Shown piece by piece: positions 37,922 through 44,431 of a stretch of 64,000 nt of DNA. The stretch is from the NCBI RefSeq assembly GCF_007752535.1, contig NZ_CP036426.1, forward strand, positions 7,006,001 through 7,070,000, read 5' to 3'. This stretch comes from Tautonia plasticadhaerens. Its GTDB lineage: Bacteria; Planctomycetota; Planctomycetia; Isosphaerales; Isosphaeraceae. The notes under the pieces were generated by a model. It saw only the letters and a program-made list of their open reading frames with translations. It made no database searches and had not been told where the DNA came from. The first letter of the stretch is position 1. Each line of letters begins with the position of its first letter. The position numbers were made by a program, and so were the translations under genes.

Positions 37922-38749
37922 TTACCGCGTGTCGGCCCCCTCCGGCGACTGCGCCCGGACGACCAGCCGATCGCCGTGCGAGTCGTCCCTCGGCAAGTCG
38001 TGGGAGGCCACGCTGTGCCACGACCGCCATGCCCGGTCCAGCTCCTTCGCGTTGCTGAAGCCGTAGTGGGCCTTCGTGGCGGCGTCCCAGCCGCCGGCCA
38101 TCCCGTCCCTCAGGAAAGCGAGGAACCGGGGCCTCCCCCCCATCTCCACCAGGAACCGGGAGACCGAGTATCCCTGGCCGTAGAAGCCCATCAGGTCGCT
38201 CGGGTACTCCTCGATCGAGAACAGGTCCGGCAGCCGCCAACCCCCGCTCCGGGTCAGCAGGTCCGAGGCGAACCGCTCGTGCCGCAGGCGCTCGCGGCGG
38301 TCCTCGCTCAGCAGCGAGGCCCCCTCGTCGGCCCACCTCGGCAGCGGGCCGCCGAAGTAGGCGGCGAAGATCGTGTGCGTCACCTCGTGGGGCAGGGCCG
38401 AGGCCAGGATCCGGTCGATCCTCCCCTCCAAACTCATTTCCTGGTCGACCACCTTCCCCCGGGCGAAGCCGAACGAGGTGACCCCGCCCGCCTCCCCCCC
38501 GGTGATCTTGATCCGGACGGCGCACGGCCGGGGCCAGTCCGGCAGCTCCTCGCCGATCCACTGCCGGGCGACGACCCGGCGATAATGCTCGGCGTAGCTG
38601 GCCACCTGCCGGGCGACCTCCGTCGAGGGCGCCTCGACCGTGAAGTTCGTCGACCGTGCCGACGCGCCCGCCATCATCGGCAGGATCGCCAGCGCCAGGG
38701 CCGCCATCGCGCGGCGGCCCCCCCTCCGGGTCCGGGGGCGCAAACCCAT
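37922..38749 (-). CDS. Secreted HExxH-like metallopeptidase-type protein
   Basis: 275 residues from ATG 38749 (GGGAGGA 8 bases upstream; another ATG lies at 38773). A signal peptide (AMAALALAILPMMAGASA) precedes a domain with SALPHEVTHTIFAAYFGG, where HEVTH is a zinc-binding motif of the gluzincin type, followed by PLPRWADEGASLLSEDRRER supplying a possible third ligand E. FYGQGYSVSRFLVEMGG is also typical of peptidase MA/DUF1570-like proteins. Proteolysis is likely but unproven. It lies 79 bases upstream of the cysteine-synthase-like gene on the same strand. Confidence 0.75.
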   Translation of the reverse strand: MGLRPRTRRGGRRAMAALALAILPMMAGASARSTNFTVEAPSTEVARQVASYAEHYRRVVARQWIGEELPDWPRPCAVRIKITGGEAGGVTSFGFARGKVVDQEMSLEGRIDRILASALPHEVTHTIFAAYFGGPLPRWADEGASLLSEDRRERLRHERFASDLLTRSGGWRLPDLFSIEEYPSDLMGFYGQGYSVSRFLVEMGGRPRFLAFLRDGMAGGWDAATKAHYGFSNAKELDRAWRSWHSVASHDLPRDDSHGDRLVVRAQSPEGADTR

Positions 38750-38994
38750 GCCCGAGTCCTCCCTGACCGGCACCGCGGGCCCCTCTTGGGCCCGCCTCGA
38801 ATCGATCCCGTCCCCGCCTCCGCCTCGATCGCCGCGCCCGCCGACTCACGCCTTCGGCCGCGACGGCCCGGGACTTTAGCAGATCGACCCGATCCTGTCA
38901 CCCCGCCCTTCGGGCCTCCCGACCGATCGACCCCGACGCCGGGGGGCACCGGGGTCCCCCCCGGTGCCCCGACGACGGCCGACCGATCGATCAA

Positions 38995-40035
38995 TTAATA
39001 CTGATCCGCGGACACCACCTCGCCCCCGTCCCGGGAGCCCAGCGACATCCACACGGTCTGCGCCACCGAATCCTTCACGAACCGGATCGAGCCGTCCGCG
39101 AAGCAGACGTTCACGCCCCCCGGGTGCGCGCTGGAAGGGACGTGCAGGTGGCCGAAGTCGGTCCCGCAGCCCTCGCCGCAATCCCATCGGCAGGAGGAGA
39201 ACGGGTACTGCGTCGAGTTCGGCGTCAGGATGATGTTCGTCAGCGTCAGGCCCGGCGACCCGGTCTGCCAGCGGAACCCCCGATTGGAGTTGCCCCCCGG
39301 CGTCGTCTGGATCCGGTCCATGCAGGCCTGGGCCTGCGCCATGACCGCCGGCAAGTTCTGCCTCGCGTCGGAGAGGACGTAGGGCTGGGAATCCACGTTG
39401 CCCCCGGGCACGCCCGAGGCCATCTGCCGGTGTTTCTGGCGGAGGTTGCCGTAGTCCCCCGTCAGCGCCTCGACGAAGGCGATCGTGTTCGAGGTCCCGT
39501 CGGTGATCGAATGCACGCCGTAGGCCGTGAACCTCGGCGCGAAGATCCCGTTGGTCCGTTCCGACCAGGGCTGGGTGCCGGTCCCGAAGCTGCCGTGGTA
39601 ATTATTCAGGTGGTCCTGGCCGGCGTTGCCGTCGGAGGGGCAGAGGAAGGCCGATACCTTCACGTTCCAGACCGTCGCGTTGATCTGCAAGCCCCACTCG
39701 TACCAGATGTTCCAGTCGAAGTTGCAGGAGTCGTACAGCGCATTCTGCTCCAGGTAGGGCAGCAGCATGGAGTGGGCGCTGAAGGTCCCCCAGTCGGTGA
39801 TCACGCCGGGGGACTCGAAGGCCCGGGCGTTGCCCATCGGGAAGGTCCCGATGGCCGAGTGGTAGTTGTGGATGCCCAGGCCCATCTGCTTCAGGTTGTT
39901 GGTGCACTGGGCGCGTCGGGCGGCCTCCCGGGCCGCCTGGACGGCCGGCAGGAGCAGGGCGATCAGCACCCCGATGATGGCGATCACCACCAGCAGCTCG
40001 ATCAGGGTGAATCCTCGGCGACGTTCGAGACGCAT
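38995..40035 (-). CDS. DUF1559 prepilin-like protein, second copy
   Basis: 346 residues from ATG 40035 with GGAGG 7 bases upstream. The leader MRLERRRG is cut before [20 protein letters not shown], with Glu5 present. The arginine-rich post-helix segment ([20 protein letters not shown]), [12 protein letters not shown], and the ending [20 protein letters not shown] are diagnostic. The short standard leader contrasts with the long leader in the copy at 5016. It is followed upstream on the same strand by a small lipoprotein gene, a frequent planctomycete association. Confidence 0.95.
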   Translation of the reverse strand: MRLERRRGFTLIELLVVIAIIGVLIALLLPAVQAAREAARRAQCTNNLKQMGLGIHNYHSAIGTFPMGNARAFESPGVITDWGTFSAHSMLLPYLEQNALYDSCNFDWNIWYEWGLQINATVWNVKVSAFLCPSDGNAGQDHLNNYHGSFGTGTQPWSERTNGIFAPRFTAYGVHSITDGTSNTIAFVEALTGDYGNLRQKHRQMASGVPGGNVDSQPYVLSDARQNLPAVMAQAQACMDRIQTTPGGNSNRGFRWQTGSPGLTLTNIILTPNSTQYPFSSCRWDCGEGCGTDFGHLHVPSSAHPGGVNVCFADGSIRFVKDSVAQTVWMSLGSRDGGEVVSADQY

Positions 40036-40133
40036 ATTTGACCTCCGGGAAATGGGAGTGTTCGTGACGGGCATCCCCTCGAGATCCTCGGGGCGATCGG
40101 TGACGACGGGCCGGGCCGCGGGCGCCGGCGCCC

Positions 40134-40316
40134 TTACTGCCCCTTGGGCGGCCCCGACATGTACTCCCGCATCGCGTCCTGGCCGGCCGTGTCGGCCTTC
40201 TTGGCCTCGGGAGACATCTCGACCTGTTCGACGTCCGCGCCCCCGCCGCATCCCCCCAGCAACCCGAGGGAGGCCGCCAGCGCGAGGGTCGGGACGATGG
40301 ATCTGGGACGGACCAT
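40134..40316 (-). CDS. Small lipoprotein preceding DUF1559
   Basis: 60 residues from ATG 40316. The signal [12 protein letters not shown] is a good lipobox, leaving a mature peptide of about 37 residues with EVEMSP-like acidic stretch and [14 protein letters not shown]. The family has no known function but commonly lies just upstream of DUF1559 genes in this phylum, as here (98 bases). It may be an outer-membrane or periplasmic anchor for the pseudopilin-like protein; that is inference from neighbourhood only. Confidence 0.7.
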   Translation of the reverse strand: MVRPRSIVPTLALAASLGLLGGCGGGADVEQVEMSPEAKKADTAGQDAMREYMSGPPKGQ

Positions 40317-40727
40317 GACTCTCTGACTCCGTTCGAAACGGGCCGGACGACGACGGGGCGGCCCCGAGCCTCCCCGATCCGGGGAACGTGTCGGGGGCAC
40401 CAGCCGGGGCCTACCCGCCCACCGACCCGGGAGGGCGAGTTGCCGTTAGGTGATCGGTCTCGACTCGTCTCGGCGAGCCGGGTCGGACCGATTGAGATCA
40501 TCCCCGGCAAAGAAGCCGCACGCAACTCACAGGCCGCGTAATTCCCACCGGATCCACGATCCGGACGGCCGAATTCGCCGGATCACGCCTGCACAACCAC
40601 ACGCCCAGAAGTGCACACGCACCCACGACCCGCTGGGTGACTTTCCCCGCCCCCTCGAACTCGGGACCTCGTCCCGAGTCGGCGGGCCGGGGGCGACCCG
40701 CGAACCGATCGACCCATCCAGGGCGAC
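40317..40727. other. Intergenic stretch, about 410 bases
   Basis: Upstream region of the lipoprotein-DUF1559 pair and 3' side of the isochorismatase gene. No gene, tRNA or strong hairpin is recognised. An AT-richer patch around 40490-40600 may hold the promoter for the pair but no clear boxes are seen. Confidence 0.35.
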
Positions 40728-41381
40728 TTAACCGTCGCCCCCCGTCCCCCGCCCCCCCGATCGGCGCCCGCCCGGGGCCCGCGCCGCCGGCCGGGCGAAT
40801 CCCCCGAGGTCCAGCTCCGTCGACGGGCGGGTGTCGGCCTTCAGCACCCGGCCCATCTGCTCCAGGGCGTACCGGTTCTCCTCCTCGGTGTTCGACGCCA
40901 CGCAGTCGCCCGGCACGAACAGGGAGAAATCCCGCATGTAGGCGTCGTTCGCCGTGAACAGCACGCAGATGTTGCCCGCGATCCCCGTCAGGATCAGCGA
41001 CTCCGCCTTCAGGTATTCGAGCAGGATGTCCAGCGTGGTCGAGAAGAAGCCGGAGTGCTTCGGCTTCAGCACGAAGTAGTCCTCCTCGCCCGGCGCCAGC
41101 AGCTCGACGATCGGCCGGCCGGGCACGTCGTCGCGCAGGCAATGTTCGACCTGTGCATGGAAGTTCGACTGCCAGCGCCCGAAGTTGTCGTTGACGTAGA
41201 CGACCGGGATGCCGAGCCGCCGGGCCTCCCGCTTCAGCGCCACGATCCGATGGGCCATCGGCAGGGCGTGCCCGAGCAACTGCTCGCCGTCAGGGAAGTC
41301 GAGGTCGTTGATGACGTCGATCAGCAGCAGCGCGACACCGGCCTCGTCGGGCGCGTTGCCGTGGAGGTCGTCGTTTTTCAT
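40728..41381 (-). CDS. Isochorismatase-like cysteine hydrolase
   Basis: 217 residues from ATG 41381. The Rossmann-like cysteine hydrolase fold has its catalytic triad: D22 in ALLLIDVINDLDF, K106 in YFVLKPKHSGFF, and C139 in LTGIAGNICVLFTANDAYMR, with the cis-peptide GIAGN before it. Relatives include nicotinamidases, isochorismatases and ureidoacrylate hydrolases; the substrate cannot be told from sequence. A basic, glycine-rich tail of about 25 residues is unusual for the family. Confidence 0.9.
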   Translation of the reverse strand: MKNDDLHGNAPDEAGVALLLIDVINDLDFPDGEQLLGHALPMAHRIVALKREARRLGIPVVYVNDNFGRWQSNFHAQVEHCLRDDVPGRPIVELLAPGEEDYFVLKPKHSGFFSTTLDILLEYLKAESLILTGIAGNICVLFTANDAYMRDFSLFVPGDCVASNTEEENRYALEQMGRVLKADTRPSTELDLGGFARPAARAPGGRRSGGRGTGGDG

Positions 41382-41594
41382 GGCCACCCGTCCCCCCCTC
41401 GCCCGCCCCGCCCGAGGTGTCCCCCGGCCCGACGTCGGACCGCGCGATGACCGCCGGGCGACGGCCCCCGGGGAGCCTGGCAAACCCCGTTCCGCACCGC
41501 CCTCCCCCGGCCCCGTCCCCGAGGCCCCGCCCGGGGTCCCGGGCCCCCGGATCGTGCCCGGCGGGGACCGTCGGAGGCCCGCTCGACGCCTTCC

Positions 41595-41636
41595 GGGAGA
41601 AAATGCGACTGCGGAGCCCCAATTTCCTGATCTTAA
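41595..41636. repeat. 42-bp dispersed repeat, copy 1
   Basis: Matches 44293-44334 at 34 of 42 positions, starting GGGAGAAAA and ending CCTGATCTTAA in both. Copy 2 lies upstream of the 519-aa family gene. Copy 1 lies upstream of a 5' remnant of the same gene family at 42352, so the two may be parts of a duplicated unit. Confidence 0.65.
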
Positions 41637-41757
41637 CAACGATGTCGGTCGGGCCGTCGCCCGCGACCGTCGGCCCGACACCGGGTCGGGTCGAGGCGGG
41701 TCGGCGGTCGGCATCACGCCCAAGCTCAGCGGACCGGCCCGCCGAGACAGAGCTTGC

Positions 41758-41810
41758 TGTTACCACGAAGCGCCGCGGCGGGCCGGGTCCGCCGCGGCGC
41801 GAGGTTAGGC
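41758..41810 (+). repeat. Possible short attC-like site ending in GTTAGGC
   Basis: A 12-bp perfect stem (GCGCCGCGGCGG) with a short loop is followed by GAG and the heptamer GTTAGGC, the integron core consensus GTTRRRY. The complementary outer box on the left (GTTACC) fits poorly, so this site is much weaker than the one ending at 42207. The two cores are 397 bases apart. Confidence 0.3.
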
Positions 41811-41818
41811 GCGTCGCC

Positions 41819-42067
41819 TCAGGACGGTGGAGGCGAGGGATCGGGAAGGACCTTGAACCAAGGACACCGCGAGGCCGCCCAATACTTCTCGAACATCGCC
41901 GAGTGATACCGCGCCCGAGCCGGCCCCATCTTCAAGTTCACCAGGACTTGGTGATGATGCCATGCGAGTTCACGGTACCGCGCCGAACGGATGGCGAAGG
42001 TGGCCAGGGACAAAGCGATGGCCGCGAGTGCGACGGCGGCCATCAACGAACGCACCTTCAATCGCAT
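41819..42067 (-). CDS. Small planctomycete membrane protein
   Basis: 82 residues from ATG 42067; the longer open frame to 42337 runs through palindromic repeats and is unlikely. The N-terminus MRLKVRSLMAAVALAAIALS is a single membrane helix after a short basic start, followed by YRELAWHHHQVLVNLKMG and a short tail FEKYWAASRCPWFKVLPDP. This architecture (basic start, helix, short His/Tyr-rich tail) is common among tiny planctomycete proteins of unknown function. It fills the segment between two GTTAGGC cores in reverse orientation to them. Confidence 0.6.
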   Translation of the reverse strand: MRLKVRSLMAAVALAAIALSLATFAIRSARYRELAWHHHQVLVNLKMGPARARYHSAMFEKYWAASRCPWFKVLPDPSPPPS

Positions 42068-42105
42068 TTGTCCCCTGCCCCTGCCCCAGGCCATTCGCCC
42101 CCGCC

Positions 42106-42207
42106 GCCAAACGTGAAGGTTCAGCAGACCCGGCCGCCGACCGATGGCCTGGATGTCTCCGGATGCCGACCGCGGCGGCCGGGGTCCGCTGCAACCGCGG
42201 GTTAGGC
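42106..42207 (+). repeat. attC-like recombination site
   Basis: 102 nt folding into a long imperfect palindrome. The right end is GTTAGGC (42201-42207), matching the integron core GTTRRRY, and the left end GCCAAAC pairs with it at six of seven positions. A 9-nt unpaired spacer on each side is followed by a second paired block (CAGCAGACCCGGCCGCCG against its near-complement, 17 of 18 with one bulged base). Box, spacer, box and central loop match attC architecture and length. No integrase gene is in the window. Confidence 0.55.
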
Positions 42208-42227
42208 GGTCGGTCGGCCGCCCCTTT

Positions 42228-42289
42228 GGGTGCCACTGGCTCCGCCAGTGCCGGGCCCGACCGGAGCACTGGCGGAGCCAGTGAAACCC
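42228..42289. repeat. 24-bp near-perfect inverted repeat made of smaller palindromes
   Basis: Arms 42228-42251 and 42266-42289 match at 22 of 24 positions with a 14-nt loop. Each arm contains its own hairpin: CACTGGCTCCGCCAGTG (42234-42250) and CACTGGCGGAGCCAGTG (42267-42283). It could fold as one long or two short hairpins. It lies 20 bases after the attC-like core. Confidence 0.85.
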
Positions 42290-42351
42290 AGACATTAGCA
42301 CCCATCGCCCGCCAGTGCCACCCCGCCGAATCAACACGCTGGGGTACGGTC

Positions 42352-42397
42352 ATGGGCACGCCGTCGCAGAAGCAGATCGAGGCGAACCGTCGGCGGG
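42352..42397 (+). pseudogene. 5' remnant of the MKTPSEKQ-type gene family
   Basis: ATG 42352 opens MGTPSQKQIEANRRR, closely matching the start of the full-length gene at 44432 (MKTPSEKQVAANRRNA). Similarity stops at about 42395, where the large 36-bp palindrome begins. The rest of the gene is missing, so this is a truncated copy or the scar of a rearrangement. Confidence 0.55.
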
Positions 42398-42476
42398 TGG
42401 CTGTGGCGGAGTCCTCGACGCCACGGCGGCTGGTCACTCGGCCGTGGCGTCGAGGACTCCGCCACAGCCACCCGCC
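42392..42476. repeat. Perfect 36-bp inverted repeat
   Basis: Arms 42392-42427 and 42441-42476 are exact reverse complements over 36 bp with a 13-nt loop. The outer part reads GGCGGGTGGCTGTGGCGGAG. It ends 19 bases beyond the stop of the minus-strand gene 42496-43383, so it may act as its terminator, but no T run follows. The left arm begins inside the remnant of the MKTPSEKQ-type gene. Confidence 0.9.
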
Positions 42477-42495
42477 CGTGGAGCTTGCCCGGAGT

Positions 42496-43383
42496 TCAGC
42501 GTATCACGACCACCGCCACGGTATGGTGAAGCCCATCTTTGCTCTTCGGATCGGGGTCGCGGATGAGGTGAAATTCGATGATCGTCCCCAGCGTGAGGAG
42601 ATTCGGGATCATCCTTTGCACCGTGAAATCGTTCGAGGCGAAGGTGAGCCGGCACCCCGGCTGGGCGATCCGCCGAAGCTCTCGCGCGGCCTCCTCGAAC
42701 GTCGCCGAGCTGGCGTCCCCCCCCGCGGGCTTTTTCGAGAGAGGAGCGTCGCGGACGCAGATGTCGCTGACGGAGTTGGGCGGGACCCGGTTAAACGGCC
42801 CCGCTGTAATCCGCCGTTTCCGTTGCTCCGAGCCGAGGTCGTGGAGCGTCACGTCCTGGAAGCCGAGATAGCTCGCTTCGCCTTCGCCACCGATGGAGAT
42901 CATGAGCCCGGTCCGCCGCGGGTTGATTGGGAGGGCCTCGTGATGCACGCGGCCGTCCCCCAGCACCACGCCCGAGAACCCAGAGGCCGGACACTGACTG
43001 TGGTCGTGGGTGTCGCCTAGCTCCGTAATGGAGACCAGATTACTCCGCGCCTCTAGGGCGGCCACGTCCTTGTCGAGTCTCTGGATGGTCCGCTTGCCGA
43101 CGATGTCGTCCGCCGTCTGCTGGGACGGCTGGGTGATCTTCGGGGTCTTCGAATTCTTGTACGCCTTGACCGCGTTGGCCGTCAGGGTACCGTATTCGCC
43201 ATCGACCGCAATGGCCTCGCCCACCTGCAACACGTAGCGCCGCGACACCTGCAGGGCGGTCTGGATTCTCTTGACGTGGTCGCCGCGGGAGCCCCGCGTG
43301 ATGTGAGCGGCGTCTCGGACCAGACAGTTCTCGAGCTTCGGGTCCGTTGTCGGTTTCGTGAGCAGTTTGGAACCCAGGCCCAT
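42496..43383 (-). CDS. Peptidoglycan-binding-domain protein with unknown C-terminal domain
   Basis: 295 residues from ATG 43383 with GGAAGGAAG upstream. No signal peptide. A PG_binding_1-like domain at about 28-105 shows ITRGSRGDHVKRIQTALQ and VDGEYGTLTANAVKAYKNS, the usual repeat with the DGxYGxxTxxAV motif. The C-terminal 150 residues form an unknown domain (GLMISIGGEGEASYLGFQDV, GPFNRVPPNSVSDICVRDA, LTFASNDFTVQRMIPNL, TVAVVVIR). Such domains without export signals also occur in phage-tail-like and secretion-system cargo. Base composition is less GC-rich than the surroundings and palindromes flank it, pointing to acquisition. Confidence 0.7.
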   Translation of the reverse strand: MGLGSKLLTKPTTDPKLENCLVRDAAHITRGSRGDHVKRIQTALQVSRRYVLQVGEAIAVDGEYGTLTANAVKAYKNSKTPKITQPSQQTADDIVGKRTIQRLDKDVAALEARSNLVSITELGDTHDHSQCPASGFSGVVLGDGRVHHEALPINPRRTGLMISIGGEGEASYLGFQDVTLHDLGSEQRKRRITAGPFNRVPPNSVSDICVRDAPLSKKPAGGDASSATFEEAARELRRIAQPGCRLTFASNDFTVQRMIPNLLTLGTIIEFHLIRDPDPKSKDGLHHTVAVVVIR

Positions 43384-43424
43384 CTTGGTCTTCCTTCCCC
43401 CCCCGTATTCGGGGCATCACAACA

Positions 43425-43500
43425 TTGAAGAAGTGCACGGTGGCGCTGACAGCCGACGAGTGCCAGCGGCTGCAGGCCCTGCTCGTCGCCGAAAGGACCC
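43425..43500 (+). pseudogene. IS630-type transposase N-terminal remnant
   Basis: From TTG 43425 the frame reads KKCTVALTADECQRLQALLV, aligning with the N-termini of the two IS630 transposases of this window (MDKYRVTLTEEERAELQHLV and MAKKYVLKLTAEERAELARL). Similarity is lost soon after VAERT and no DDE part follows. It is probably an old IS scar. Confidence 0.45.
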
Positions 43501-43822
43501 CAGCCACCCGCCCGGAGAATGGCGGGGTGGACTCGGGTCGATCCGCGTCGGAATTATGAACGTCTGGCGCGTACCGCAATGACTCGGTCGCCCTCCCGCA
43601 CGCCTACGCCTTTCAGGGCAGACGCCGCGATCACGAACAAATGTACACATTAAGGAGATCTTCTTATCCGTCTGCTATCTTCAAGGCTATTATTATGACG
43701 CAAGAGGTGGGAAATGCCCGACAATGTGCTGAATATTTCCGGCCGTCGGCCCCCTGCTCCGAGGTCGGCGGCCGTTCTCTCGCGGGGGATGTGCCGGTTA
43801 CGGCCTTGCGGCGGGTGGCACT

Positions 43823-43881
43823 GGTGGCTTGCCCGCCATTGCTTATTTAAGCTTGTCAACAGCGCTGGTGGGCAAGCCACC
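43823..43881. repeat. Imperfect palindrome with 16-bp arms
   Basis: GGTGGCTTGCCCGCCA (43823-43838) and TGGTGGGCAAGCCACC (43866-43881) pair at 15 of 16 positions around an AT-rich 27-nt loop. The outer bases GCGGCGGGTG and CACCCGCCGC offer an alternative stem. Composition resembles the palindromes at 42.2-42.5 kb. Confidence 0.7.
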
Positions 43882-44007
43882 CGCCGCCTGCTGTGAAAAT
43901 GACGAACAGCCTCGGCTATAGACCGCCCAGCTTGACCATTTTCATGCTCTCAGGGTGCCCCACCGGGGCATGAGCGACTAACCTTGTGTGTCGACGGCGT
44001 CATTGTC

Positions 44008-44036
44008 GTGAAACAACACGACATCCGTCGTATAAT
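44008..44036 (+). promoter_or_regulatory. Candidate sigma-70-type promoter
   Basis: GTGAAA at 44008-44013 and a perfect TATAAT at 44031-44036 are 17 bases apart. The -35 box matches the consensus at four of six positions. It would drive transcription rightward towards the 519-aa family gene, about 390 bases downstream. Found by eye only; TATAAT is rare in this GC-rich sequence. Confidence 0.3.
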
Positions 44037-44292
44037 CCCGCCCAGGTCGCATTGTGAAGGGTATCTTGCGGCGATGCAAGCGAATCCCGGGATTACGCGG
44101 CCGGGCCCCGGGGAAACGGCGGTGCAGCCGAAACCGACGGATTCGCCCAGCGAGGCGGTCGGGGGCACCGGCGGACGGACGAGACCGGGTGCCGATGGCC
44201 CCGCCGTTGCCGGGCCGGAGCTCCGGCGAAACCCGTGTCACGCAGGCGAGAGGCGGATCGGGTCGAGGCCGAGGTCCTTTCTCGCCCCGGTC

Positions 44293-44334
44293 GGGAGAAA
44301 AAGTGTCTGCCGGGGCCCGATTCCCTGATCTTAA
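44293..44334. repeat. 42-bp dispersed repeat, copy 2
   Basis: Partner of 41595-41636, matching at 34 of 42 positions. It lies 97 bases before the start of the 519-aa family gene and so could be part of that gene's upstream region or of a mobile unit that includes it. Confidence 0.65.
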
Positions 44335-44431
44335 GGGTGTACGGCCGACGCCGATCGGGCGGGACGAGGCGGTCCCCCACCGGCGCGGCCGGGCCGAAGA
44401 CTGGCCCGGGCACCTCTTGAGATCCTCTGCG

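Larger units (their letters stand above)
41382..41818. other. Left edge of the palindrome-rich island
   Basis: 437 bases without a gene. It contains the 42-bp repeat at 41595-41636 that recurs at 44293-44334, a 12-bp perfect hairpin GCGCCGCGGCGG (41770-41781 with 41789-41800), and a GTTAGGC heptamer at 41804-41810. The hairpin lies just after the end of the minus-strand gene 41819-42067 but has no T run. Confidence 0.5.
43384..44431. other. AT-richer non-coding stretch, right part of the island
   Basis: About 1050 bases without an intact gene. It contains an IS630 N-terminal remnant (43425-43500), a 16-bp palindrome pair (43823-43881), small hairpins (TGCCCCACCGGGGCA near 43953, GTCGTGAAACAACACGAC near 44005), a candidate promoter (44008-44036) and the second copy of the 42-bp repeat (44293-44334). 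Confidence 0.6.

Noticed and set aside
41770-41800. The 12-bp hairpin as a Rho-independent terminator of the gene ending at 41819
   Set aside because: The stem is good but the minus strand continues TTCGTGGTAAC with no T run; it was used only as part of a weak attC-like candidate.
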